Source: UBA1731 sp964440985 (lineage in GTDB: Bacteria; Verrucomicrobiota; Kiritimatiellia; RFP12; UBA1067). Taken from it: a stretch of DNA of 64,000 bases. The DNA is taken from positions 3,805 through 67,804 of the forward strand of contig CAYTWE010000004.1 of assembly GCA_964440985.1 (NCBI GenBank), read 5' to 3'. The notes beneath the pieces were generated by a model. The model made no database searches and had not been told where the DNA came from. It saw only the letters and a list, made by a program, of their open reading frames with translations. Positions 9,692-17,594 of this stretch are shown here, in pieces; position 1 is the stretch's first letter, and every line of letters starts with the position of its first letter. The translations under genes and the position numbers were made by a program.

Positions 9692-11089
9692 TCACTTCTT
9701 GATCACAGGAATCTGGGCTGCGGCCACAGACTGACCGAGACGACGCGCCTTCTCGTCCGGCATGAACACGTCAACCTCCTCCGCAAGTGCGGGATCGATC
9801 GCCTCAAGCCCCATCCGCGCAGTCTCAAGAAGCAGTTCGCCGCCGAATCCAGACGTGACGCGACCGAGGATCATGAGGTTCGAGAAGTCGTAGAACTCAC
9901 GATACCAGCAGACAGCATTGGCGAGGTAGCGGCCGATCATCAGATAGACCTTCATCGCCTTTGCGTCATGCTTCTCCATGGCGGCCTGAACGACCTTGAG
10001 GCGTTCGGGGAGTTTCATCGACTTCGGGAACTTGAATCCGTACTTGCAGGCAAGATGGTTCACGGCCTGCTGCGAGAAGTACATCGCGCCGACGCCGGCG
10101 TCGCCGCTCCATTCGTCGCAAGCGGCATTCGGATTGAGATCCACCGGCGCAAACGCAAGCTCGGAGATGCGGCCTGTCAGCGCCCCCTTCGGGTTGATGT
10201 ATCCGACAGCCTCGGACGATCCCATCGCCACGCCGAGGATGCCGCTCTTCTTCATCGTGATCGCACCGGCAAGAGCCGTGACGTCGCCGTCGTTGTAGAC
10301 CTCGAACGGCACCTTCCATTCGTCCTCTATGCGCGTGAAGAGGTTGCGGGCTTCGTCCTTCTTCTTCGGGTTCTTCTCGAGAATTGCGCGAAGAAGCGAA
10401 GCCGGTCCGAGCCGCTTGCCGACGAGTGTGCCGGCGGTCGAGCCGCCGATGGCGTCAACCTTGCCGCCAAGAGCCTGTGCGGCCTCTTCAAGTCCGGCGG
10501 AAAGCTTCGTGTAGTGGTATTCGGGATCGGGCTGATTGCGCGGATCCCACGGGAACTCCTTGGAGAACACGACCTTGCCGCGCTTGAGCGCTGAGATTTT
10601 GAAGTCGGAGGCGCCGAGGTCGAACCCGATGCGATTGCCGTTTGTGTTGTTCTTGACGATCACTTCGCGCTCGTTGGTCTCAGGCATCTTCTTGAGCGGA
10701 ACGATGGCGACCTCGAACGGCTTGCCGTAGAGATCCTTGAAGAATCCGTAGTCGAACTTGCGCGCACCCTTTGCCGAGTAGTCCTTGGCGATGGGCTTTA
10801 CGATCCAGTCCGGACCGGAGAGATAAAGCTTCCAGCCGCCGGCAGCCCAAAGCACGAACTTCACGCAGCGCTCAACAAGATGAACCACTCCGGGACGCGC
10901 CGACGAGTGTATGTTGGACGGAATCATCAGGTCGTAGCGGAAGGTGTGTCCATCCTCGCGCTCCCAGGCTATGGCCACGGTCATCGGCTTGGATTCCGAG
11001 GCGGAAAGATACCTGAGGTAGTCCAACGCCCTCGTAGGAGCCTGAAATCCGTCATCCATTTCGCAGCCGCACGTGCACTTCTTCGACAT
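9692..11089 (-). CDS. ROK-family sugar kinase
   Basis: The 465-residue protein carries the ROK/actin-fold ATP-binding start GFDLGASDFKISAL near residue 165 and the second phosphate loop GVAMGSSEAVGY. It is longer than a typical ~310-residue ROK kinase because of a ~160-residue N-terminal extension that starts with a cysteine-rich stretch, KKCTCGCEMDDGF, possibly a metal site. The sugar substrate is not readable. The ATG at 11089 is supported by AAAGGA upstream; the frame is open to 11188, but that part has no supporting signal. It heads the operon with the NahK-like kinase, dnaB and rsmI. Confidence 0.75.
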   Translation of the reverse strand: MSKKCTCGCEMDDGFQAPTRALDYLRYLSASESKPMTVAIAWEREDGHTFRYDLMIPSNIHSSARPGVVHLVERCVKFVLWAAGGWKLYLSGPDWIVKPIAKDYSAKGARKFDYGFFKDLYGKPFEVAIVPLKKMPETNEREVIVKNNTNGNRIGFDLGASDFKISALKRGKVVFSKEFPWDPRNQPDPEYHYTKLSAGLEEAAQALGGKVDAIGGSTAGTLVGKRLGPASLLRAILEKNPKKKDEARNLFTRIEDEWKVPFEVYNDGDVTALAGAITMKKSGILGVAMGSSEAVGYINPKGALTGRISELAFAPVDLNPNAACDEWSGDAGVGAMYFSQQAVNHLACKYGFKFPKSMKLPERLKVVQAAMEKHDAKAMKVYLMIGRYLANAVCWYREFYDFSNLMILGRVTSGFGGELLLETARMGLEAIDPALAEEVDVFMPDEKARRLGQSVAAAQIPVIKK

Positions 11090-11131
11090 GATATTTTCCT
11101 TTGTTGTGTTGATGAAAACTGATGTCAGCGT

Positions 11132-11160
11132 ATGATACACGAAACCGCCGCCGATTTCAA
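11132..11160 (-). promoter_or_regulatory. Sigma-70-type promoter of the ROK-nahK-dnaB-rsmI operon
   Basis: On the minus strand TTGAAA at 11155-11160 and TATCAT at 11132-11137 are separated by exactly 17 nt. The leader to the ROK kinase ATG at 11089 is about 35 nt and contains an AAAGGA ribosome binding site. Confidence 0.65.
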
Positions 11161-11276
11161 CCTTGCAAAAAGCCTGAGGCTCCCCCATTTCTTTTTCTTG
11201 GCGGACGAGGTGGCTGTCTGCGTCTTTGTGTTCTCTGTGTTCTTTGTTGTTTCACGAGAGAGAGTGTGTGGAGAGT

Positions 11277-11313
11277 GGGGGGTGGGGGTGGGCTTGGTCG
11301 CAAACCCACCCCC
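11277..11313. other. G-rich tract plus 9-bp GC hairpin between two genes
   Basis: The plus strand has G6-T-G5-T-G3 at 11277-11292. A perfect 9-bp inverted repeat, GGGGGTGGG at 11284-11292 and CCCACCCCC at 11305-11313, encloses a 12-nt loop. It lies just after the lipoprotein gene and may terminate its transcript, though no T tract follows on the minus strand. The G runs could also form a quadruplex. Confidence 0.45.
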
Positions 11314-11345
11314 GCAAAAGAAGTCAACTTTTTCGCTTTTCCGCA

Positions 11346-11909
11346 TCAAATCAGACCGGGCAACAGCCAGCGGAACCAAGGACGCCGCTTCGCCGAAATG
11401 CCAACAGGCTTGCCTTTGTCACTTGTTAACGTCTCCCATGGCTTAATGCGAATCACCTGAACATCCTTGGGAAGAACGACCGGCTTATCCTGGATCATGT
11501 TCACGCTCTTCATGTTCGCCGGGAAGCCGGTGGCTTCGCATTCGACCTCCTTGTAGAAGAAGTAGTCGCTCACCTTGTAGCGGTAAAGCGTACCCATGAG
11601 CGCATCTGCCTTCGCGTTCTCCAGCGCGTCATATGTGGCCGACGCCTTGGCTGCATGGATGCCCCAGTTGACATCAGGCGAAGGCACGGGTGCAGACCTG
11701 CCATCGGAGGAGGCGAAAATCCAGAACCAGCAGGAGGATGTTCCCGTCCCCTTCACGCGCTCGTTCCTGATTGTGTAGTCGATGTAGTACGGATTGCAGC
11801 TTCCGTCCGACATCGTCGGCGCAAGTTGCGTATCGCGTTCAACATGATAGGATGTGCTGCATCCCGCCATCAGCAAGGCCGCACCGGCAACCATCATCAT
11901 CTGTTTCAT
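11346..11909 (-). CDS. Putative lipoprotein of unknown function
   Basis: The 187-residue product begins with a lipoprotein signal peptide whose lipobox is LLMAGC, so the mature protein should be anchored by Cys16. The rest is polar with conserved-looking aromatic positions (NPYYIDYTIRNER, CWFWIFASSDG, YKVSDYFFYKEVECEATGFP) and a basic C terminus. I do not recognise the family. AAAGGAG lies just upstream of the ATG. The region before it carries an A10 tract between -35-like and -10-like hexamers, so expression may be phase-variable. Confidence 0.75.
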   Translation of the reverse strand: MKQMMMVAGAALLMAGCSTSYHVERDTQLAPTMSDGSCNPYYIDYTIRNERVKGTGTSSCWFWIFASSDGRSAPVPSPDVNWGIHAAKASATYDALENAKADALMGTLYRYKVSDYFFYKEVECEATGFPANMKSVNMIQDKPVVLPKDVQVIRIKPWETLTSDKGKPVGISAKRRPWFRWLLPGLI

Positions 11910-11995
11910 GATTTTCAGCTCCTTTGTTTATTGTTCATGTCTCGATTGACATCTCCAGTCAGACACAAGAGACATCACACCGCAAATGTCAATTA

Positions 11996-12021
11996 AGATA
12001 TCATTTTTTTTTTATTGTCAA
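11996..12021 (-). promoter_or_regulatory. Candidate phase-variable promoter with A10 spacer (lipoprotein gene)
   Basis: On the minus strand GGATTGACA supplies a consensus -35 (TTGACA, 12016-12021). An A10 run (plus-strand T10, 12004-12013) and TGATATCTT follow, giving an extended -10 at 11996-12001. The spacer is 15 nt as sequenced, so insertion of one to three A residues would bring it to 16-18 nt. The second A10 promoter at 42781-42806 has the same arrangement. Confidence 0.5.
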
Positions 12022-12022
12022 T

Positions 12023-12058
12023 CCCCCCCCCCCCCCCACACACACACACACACACACA
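12023..12058. repeat. C15-(CA)11 microsatellite
   Basis: Fifteen C residues at 12023-12037 run straight into eleven CA dinucleotides ending at 12058. Such long mono- and dinucleotide repeats are rare in bacteria outside contingency loci. On the minus strand the G15 ends one base before the -35 of the A10 promoter. On the plus strand the repeat abuts the 5' end of a broken coding fragment. An assembly artefact is also possible. Confidence 0.85.
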
Positions 12059-12061
12059 CCA

Positions 12062-12558
12062 CCGCCACCACTGTGGATTGGGTCATTCCCCTGATCTCTG
12101 ATGGCATCGACAGGACGGCGCTTCCCTTCGCAAACCGCGCCCCGCACGCGGCCGTTCCGCAGTTCGCGCCCAATGCCGCCGTCACTGTGACACGCAACAA
12201 GGGCAAGTCCCGCCACGGAAAGGATGTCGCACCGGTCTCAGTCTCCTTCCCGAACATCGCCGCCGCAGACCAGGCGGACAAGGCCGTGCGGCCTTTCGAC
12301 TACGAGGTCACGGTCGAGGCAAAGGAGTGCGACTTCGATAAGACGTGGATGGTCAAGCGCGTCTATTCACCAGGCTTCTACCGTGGCGCGAAGAAAGACG
12401 AGCCGACAGCAACGTGCGTGTTTGCGGCGGAAGAACTGCCACGCGGCAACGGACATGAACCCATCGCGCGCGACCGCACGTTCCGATTCGCCGTCCGTCC
12501 CGCCAACTGCTTCGGCGCATTGGGCCGCCCCATCCGGTCGGACTGGATGGTCGGATGA
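12062..12558 (+). pseudogene. 5'-truncated fragment of a larger secreted-type protein
   Basis: A frame of about 165 codons reads as real protein, with the segments DYEVTVEAKECDFDKTW, RVYSPGFYRG and FRFAVRPANCFGALGRPI. It looks like the beta-sandwich C-terminal part of a longer enzyme, perhaps a calcineurin-like phosphoesterase, though that assignment is weak. There is no start codon, signal peptide or ribosome binding site: the frame enters directly from the C15-(CA)11 repeat. It is one of only two coding stretches on the plus strand. Either the 5' part was lost in a rearrangement at the repeat or the assembly has joined two places here. Confidence 0.5.
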
Positions 12559-12655
12559 ATGTCCGATGGCGGAGTTCCGCTCTTCATGCAACCGGAGCAG
12601 CCGTAGATGAGGAGCGGCAATTCTCAATTCGCCGTCCAGGATTGACCTGCGCGAA

Positions 12656-13645
12656 TCACAGAACATCCGCCGCCGGACGGCTGCCGTTGACAGCCTCGGC
12701 GGCAAAGTCCACCGCACGGCGGAATGCCGACGGCTGACCTGGTACCGTCACGAAAAGATGGGTGCTGCCGGGAATGAGTTCGTAGCGCACACGGCATCCG
12801 CACGACTTCAGGCGTCTGGCAAAACGAATTCCCTGATCACGCAGGACATCGTGATCGGCGCCGAGAATGTGAACGGGCGGCAGACTGCGCAGCTGTTCGT
12901 CAGAGGCGCACATCGGCGATATGAGCGGATCGGCAAAATAGCGCCCGTTCAGATATGCCGTGTTGCAAGCGTCCATGAATGCGGCGTCCATGCCAAAGCC
13001 GGTCGCGAAATCACGCCATGACCCGGAGCCGTCGGCCCTTGCCTCGGTAACGGGATAGTGCAGAACAAGCGAACGGGACACCAGTCCATCCCGCATCAGG
13101 GCGAACGCAGCCGTCACAGACAGATTTCCGCCTGACGAATCACCTCCTATCGAGACGCTTCCCGGATCGCATCCAAACCTCTCCGGATTGCGGACGACCT
13201 CCCGGTATGATGCACACACTGCGTCCAGCGCACATGGGAACGGACGTTCCGGCGCAAGAGGATAGTCGACGGCAAGCACGGCAATTCCCTTCGCAGCCAG
13301 TGCGCCGCAGTACGCAGAACAGCTTGCGATGCTTCCGATCACCCATCCGCCTCCATGCAGATAGATGAGAAGCGGCAATCCGTACGGAGACCCCGCAGGG
13401 CGGTAGAGCCGCATTGTCGGTGAAACCATTTCGGCCACTACGCCATCCGGAAGAGGCGCAAACGCATTCCTCGCCGCCCGCACAGCAACAAGTTCATCCA
13501 CAGCGCCATCCGTCGCCTTGCGGATGGCGGCGATTTGACGCGCCTGCACACGCACATCACGCGCCGACAGAAAGGCATCGGCCTCGCGGGCATAGATTCC
13601 ATCAGCGGTTTTCACGACCGCACAGTTGACGAAATTCTTCTTCAT
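12656..13645 (-). CDS. Alpha/beta hydrolase, hormone-sensitive-lipase type esterase
   Basis: The 329-residue protein has the HSL/family IV esterase motifs: the oxyanion loop HGGGW near residue 97, the nucleophile GDSSGG near 168, the acid in GADHDVLRD near 263 and the histidine in GSTHLF near 297. It has no signal peptide and should be cytoplasmic, cleaving esters of small alcohols or acetylated sugars; the substrate is not known. It lies 65 nt beyond the GT39-like gene and could be its last operon member. No strong ribosome binding site is seen at the ATG. Confidence 0.85.
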   Translation of the reverse strand: MKKNFVNCAVVKTADGIYAREADAFLSARDVRVQARQIAAIRKATDGAVDELVAVRAARNAFAPLPDGVVAEMVSPTMRLYRPAGSPYGLPLLIYLHGGGWVIGSIASCSAYCGALAAKGIAVLAVDYPLAPERPFPCALDAVCASYREVVRNPERFGCDPGSVSIGGDSSGGNLSVTAAFALMRDGLVSRSLVLHYPVTEARADGSGSWRDFATGFGMDAAFMDACNTAYLNGRYFADPLISPMCASDEQLRSLPPVHILGADHDVLRDQGIRFARRLKSCGCRVRYELIPGSTHLFVTVPGQPSAFRRAVDFAAEAVNGSRPAADVL

Positions 13646-13710
13646 GTTTGCGGGTTAATCTCCAGTGAAGCAGAACGGTTCTCATGAAGAGAAAGAAATC
13701 ACCCGTCCTG

Positions 13711-15234
13711 TCAGGGCTTTTGCCGGAAGACCCGCAGGGTGGTGTGGTTCTGACCGAAATCGTCAATGCGCAGAATGTTTCTGTACCCTTCTTCAAGAAG
13801 GTTCACATACCGCCGCTGCATATCTTTGGGCGTCTCCGTCCCCTTCGGCGACTCAATCGCAAAGCCATACCCGGAAACTGCGGCAAGGCGGCAAGGCGCG
13901 GACTTGAGCAATCCTTCCATCAACTCGCCGTTCACCACATGGATTGCGGAAGCATCTTCTGTTGACAGGTCGGGGAAGTACGAAAACGGCCCCATCTCAA
14001 GTCCGTGCGGGACCTTGCGTCCCATCTCCACCGCAAGGTAAAGATCCTGTGTAAGCAGCATCTCACCGCCGGGGTCGAGCGTCTCCATGGCCTTGGCGAC
14101 CGAACGGATCTGCGACAGTTCGCTTGCGCACTTCTTCCTGGGCCAGAAGCGATCCTGTCCGTTTGTCATCCAATCCTGCATCAGCGGCGAAGCGAATGCG
14201 CACATCCCAGAGACAAGGACCGGAAACCAGCGGACTGCGTTCGGCATTTCCGATGCGCCGTTGACAAACCATACCGATATGATCACGGCCAGGATCGGCA
14301 TGATTGGCACGGCGTAGTCGTCGTACGGGAACGGTGCGCACATCTGGAGCAGGAACACGGCGGCAAAACCGAGACCCGCCATCCACATCAAATCTCTGGC
14401 GTACTGAACCGCCGTAGTTTCAGTGGCGGTGCGGCGAACTGCACGAAAACCGGCGGCGGCGAACATGACGGCGCCGAGCGAGAGATAACCGCGGGCAAGA
14501 CGGCTGACCGAGCCGACGGCAAAGAAAGCGTCAAAACCTCCGCGTCCGGCATGATACGTCTGCGCGGCAAGCAATCCGTTCAAAGACGTTTCATCAAGAG
14601 CAAACAGACCGTACACGAGGAAAAGTCCAAGCGTGCCGCCGATTCCGAACCACAGCCAGTCTAAACGGCGGAAGCGAGTGACCAGAAGCCAAACGCCGAC
14701 CACGCCAAGCAGGAGCACCAGCGATATGCGTGTACCGCTGGCGAACGCAAACGACATCGCAGCAGGGAAGTTCCATCCACGGGAAAGCAGCAGGAAGCCG
14801 CCCATCACAAAAAGCGCCCCCACTGCATATGTTTTAGGTATGGCGGTGAAGTATGCGTGATACAGGTTGCAGGAGAGAAGCGCAAACACCGTCAGACCTA
14901 CGGCCCCGCGCCGCTGCGGCGAGACAAGCCCACGTGCGAACGCCATCGCCAGCAGCGTGGCGACAAGTGAGATGCCCGCCGTGACGAGGCGTCCGGAGAG
15001 CAGACCATGTATCGGCATCGCCGAATAGAGGAACGGAAGCACCGGACCCTGCGTGAAGAAGAAGTCCCGGTACGGCAGACGCCCCTCACCGACAAGACGC
15101 GCAGCGTAGAGATACCATCCCTCATCCTGGTTCAACGCCCCCCACCATACGGCAAGCGCCGCAACGCACACCGCCACAAACACGGCGAGCAGCGCCGGGG
15201 AATGTGCGGCAATGATGTTCCACAACCGTCTCAT
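13711..15234 (-). CDS. GT39/PMT-like integral membrane glycosyltransferase
   Basis: The 507-residue protein has a first membrane helix and then NQDEGWYLYAARL and PYRDFFFTQGP at residues ~35-60. This acidic loop is typical of GT-C fold enzymes that take sugars from polyprenyl-phosphate donors. About ten further hydrophobic segments follow, then a ~150-residue soluble C-terminal domain. Acceptor and sugar are unknown; glycosylation of surface glycans or proteins is the usual role. The start overlaps the HAD phosphatase stop as ATGA. Confidence 0.78.
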   Translation of the reverse strand: MRRLWNIIAAHSPALLAVFVAVCVAALAVWWGALNQDEGWYLYAARLVGEGRLPYRDFFFTQGPVLPFLYSAMPIHGLLSGRLVTAGISLVATLLAMAFARGLVSPQRRGAVGLTVFALLSCNLYHAYFTAIPKTYAVGALFVMGGFLLLSRGWNFPAAMSFAFASGTRISLVLLLGVVGVWLLVTRFRRLDWLWFGIGGTLGLFLVYGLFALDETSLNGLLAAQTYHAGRGGFDAFFAVGSVSRLARGYLSLGAVMFAAAGFRAVRRTATETTAVQYARDLMWMAGLGFAAVFLLQMCAPFPYDDYAVPIMPILAVIISVWFVNGASEMPNAVRWFPVLVSGMCAFASPLMQDWMTNGQDRFWPRKKCASELSQIRSVAKAMETLDPGGEMLLTQDLYLAVEMGRKVPHGLEMGPFSYFPDLSTEDASAIHVVNGELMEGLLKSAPCRLAAVSGYGFAIESPKGTETPKDMQRRYVNLLEEGYRNILRIDDFGQNHTTLRVFRQKP

Positions 15235-16109
15235 CTATCTTCCGCAGCCGATGCCGCCCGCTCCATATACCTGAAAAGCTCCTTTGCGACGCCGTTCTCA
15301 TCGTTTGACGCCGTGACGACATCCGCCGCCGCAAGCACCTGCGGATGCGCGTTTGACATTGCGACGCCTGTCCCTGCCGCCTCTATCATCGAAAGGTCGT
15401 TCAATCCGTCGCCGAAAGCCATGCAGTTGTCGAGCGTAAGCCCAAGGGACTCCGCAAAGCGGCGAAGCGAATTCCCCTTGTTTGCCGTCGATATGTTGAA
15501 TTCAAGATTGTTCCACGTCGATGCGGTGGTCTTCAGTTCAGGGAACTCCGCCTCAACCTCTGCGCGGATCGCCTCGGCTTCACGCCCCCCCTCCGGGGTG
15601 TTGCGGGTGAAGAGCATGACCTTCTGCACATCCCCCTCCGATGCCGTGGCGGCGAGATGGGACTTCAGATCCTGAACCGGCCTCCTGAACTCCCGGATCA
15701 TCTTCAGATAGTGCGCGTCAGTCGCGTATGCGGCGGCCTTGCCCTGCAGCGATTCCGTCATCCATCCCCAGTTCGAGCGGTAGCAGTCGTATATCACATC
15801 ATGGCGGTCGAGTAGACGCATCAGGCGCAGCGCAACTTCGAGCGGGATCTCCTCACGGACAATCGCGGCATCCGTCTCGCGGTCATAGACCTGCGCTCCA
15901 TTTATTGTTATTGCATAGCGTACAAACGGCAGATCGCGCACGGCCTGCGGCATCATGCCGAAAAAGCGGCCGGTTGTCGGAACGATGTGCATTCCGTTCG
16001 CCGCCGCCTTTTCGAGCGCCATGCGATTGACGTCACTGAGACGCTTCTGCGAATCAAGCAGCGTTCCGTCAAGGTCAAGCGCAACTATCTTTATGTCCTT
16101 TTCCGTCAT
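15231..16109 (-). CDS. Cof-type HAD-superfamily phosphatase
   Basis: The 292-residue hydrolase has HAD motif I DLDGTLLDS near residue 10, the cap domain of the IIB (Cof) class, and motif IV FGDGLNDLSMI near residue 235. Such enzymes dephosphorylate sugar phosphates, flavin phosphates or similar metabolites. The ATG at 16109 is preferred because AGGGG precedes it; an in-frame GTG at 16148 overlaps the ymdB stop as GTGA and would add 13 residues. It is coupled to the GT39-like gene by an ATGA overlap. Confidence 0.87.
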   Translation of the reverse strand: MTEKDIKIVALDLDGTLLDSQKRLSDVNRMALEKAAANGMHIVPTTGRFFGMMPQAVRDLPFVRYAITINGAQVYDRETDAAIVREEIPLEVALRLMRLLDRHDVIYDCYRSNWGWMTESLQGKAAAYATDAHYLKMIREFRRPVQDLKSHLAATASEGDVQKVMLFTRNTPEGGREAEAIRAEVEAEFPELKTTASTWNNLEFNISTANKGNSLRRFAESLGLTLDNCMAFGDGLNDLSMIEAAGTGVAMSNAHPQVLAAADVVTASNDENGVAKELFRYMERAASAAEDR

Positions 16110-16144
16110 TCGCAAACCCCTGGTCAAACCGGCTAAACCGCCCT

Positions 16145-16939
16145 TCACTGCTGCGCAGACGCAAGCGGTTCACGCACACGCAGCGTCTCGATCGAAACCG
16201 CCCGCTTCGTCCTGGGATCAAATTCGATCACAGCCCCTTCAAGAGTGGCCGGGCCTTCCGCCATCTCGAAGCGTGACGGCATCCCGGTGAGGAATTTCTT
16301 GATGACGGGCTTGATGTCGCGTCCGATCGAAGATACGTACGGGCCGCACATTCCAAGGTCGGTAAGATATGCGGTTCCTTTCGGGAGCAGTATCGCATCG
16401 GACGTCTGCACATGGGTATGGGTGCCGACAACGGCCGTCACTCGTCCATCGAGATGGAATCCGAGTGCAGCCTTCTCGCTTGTCGCCTCCGCATGGAAAT
16501 CAACGAACACCGGCACGTCCTTCGGCATCTCGTTCAGGCAGTCATCCGCCGTCCTGAACGGACAGTCCGCAGGGTTCATGAAGGTGCGTCCGACAAGGTT
16601 AAGCAGCGCAAAGCGGCAGGTCGGCGCAGTGACGAGCGTCCAGCCCTTGCCGGGCTGCCCCGGCCCACCATTGGCCGGACGCACAACATTCTGAAGGCGG
16701 TCTATCTCCGACGCAAACGTCTTCTGCCCCCAAGTATGGTCACCAAGCGTTATGGCATCCACACCGCTTTCAAACAGCTCATTCGCAAGCGCGGCGGTCA
16801 GCCCATTCCCGGCGGCGGCGTTCTCGGCGTTCGCCACCACGGCGGCAAGGCCAAGCTCCTGCTTAAGCCTCCGAACGTGTTCCTTGACCATCCGACGTCC
16901 GGGAGACCCGTTGACGTCCCCAAGCATCAGAATCTTCAT
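16145..16939 (-). CDS. ymdB: YmdB-family metallophosphoesterase
   Basis: The 264-residue protein starts KILMLGDVNGSPGRR and contains NAENAA, GDHTWGQK and VVGTHTHVQT, the conserved metal-binding series of the YmdB/TIGR00282 family. In Bacillus subtilis YmdB is a 2',3'- and 3',5'-cyclic-nucleotide phosphodiesterase affecting biofilm gene expression, and a similar activity is inferred here. It overlaps the end of ruvA by 4 nt and belongs to the trpS-ruvA side of the cluster. Confidence 0.9.
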   Translation of the reverse strand: MKILMLGDVNGSPGRRMVKEHVRRLKQELGLAAVVANAENAAAGNGLTAALANELFESGVDAITLGDHTWGQKTFASEIDRLQNVVRPANGGPGQPGKGWTLVTAPTCRFALLNLVGRTFMNPADCPFRTADDCLNEMPKDVPVFVDFHAEATSEKAALGFHLDGRVTAVVGTHTHVQTSDAILLPKGTAYLTDLGMCGPYVSSIGRDIKPVIKKFLTGMPSRFEMAEGPATLEGAVIEFDPRTKRAVSIETLRVREPLASAQQ

Positions 16940-17535
16940 TTTCCGCCTCCAAGCGCTCGTTTGATCACAGTCTCTGTGTCCGCGACATGCGGATCGGCCT
17001 CAAGCACGTCAGAGACCATCTTTCTCGCCTTGTCATCCGTGAAGCCAAGAGCCGTCAGCGCAAGCATCGCATCGCGCAGGACAGTCCGCTGCGCACCGCA
17101 CGATGCGGCGGAGGAGTTCGCAAGAGCCTCGATCGGGTTGACCTTGTCCTTCAGCTCGACCACGATGCGCTCCGCCGTCTTCATCCCGATGCCCTTGACG
17201 GTTGCAATCCTTTTCGCGTCCCCCTGGGATATGGCGAGCTGCAGATCTCCGACCGTAAATCCGGAAAGGACGGAGAGAGCCGTCTTCGGCCCAACGCCGG
17301 AGACGGCCGTCACCTTGGCGAACATATCCCGCTCCTCGACCGTCGCGAAACCGAAGAGCGCCTCGCCGTCCTCGCGCACCACGTGGCTGGTGAACAGCTT
17401 CACCTTGCCGCCCGTCGCCGGAAGCCGATCAAACGTGGAAAGAGGAATCATCGCCTCATAGCCTACGCCACAGCATTCCACAACGACGTTCGCAGGCGAC
17501 TTCTCCGCCAGTACTCCATTCAGATACGCTATCAT
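16936..17535 (-). CDS. ruvA: Holliday junction DNA helicase subunit RuvA
   Basis: The 199-residue protein has the OB-fold start MIAYLNGVLAEKSP, paired helix-hairpin-helix motifs around VSGVGPKTALSVLSG and VKGIGMKTAERIVVEL, and the C-terminal RuvB-binding domain. It holds the Holliday junction for branch migration. ruvB and ruvC are not adjacent. The ymdB start overlaps its stop. A 59-nt gap separates it from trpS. Confidence 0.96.
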   Translation of the reverse strand: MIAYLNGVLAEKSPANVVVECCGVGYEAMIPLSTFDRLPATGGKVKLFTSHVVREDGEALFGFATVEERDMFAKVTAVSGVGPKTALSVLSGFTVGDLQLAISQGDAKRIATVKGIGMKTAERIVVELKDKVNPIEALANSSAASCGAQRTVLRDAMLALTALGFTDDKARKMVSDVLEADPHVADTETVIKRALGGGK

Positions 17536-17594
17536 GCCTCAGCCTTCGGCTTCCGCCGCCCTTCTGCGCAAAGCCAACAGTCAACCGCCGAAAA

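Noticed and set aside
12037..12058. CA repeats considered as a CRISPR or direct-repeat array
   Set aside because: The unit is only two bases with no spacers; it is a microsatellite.
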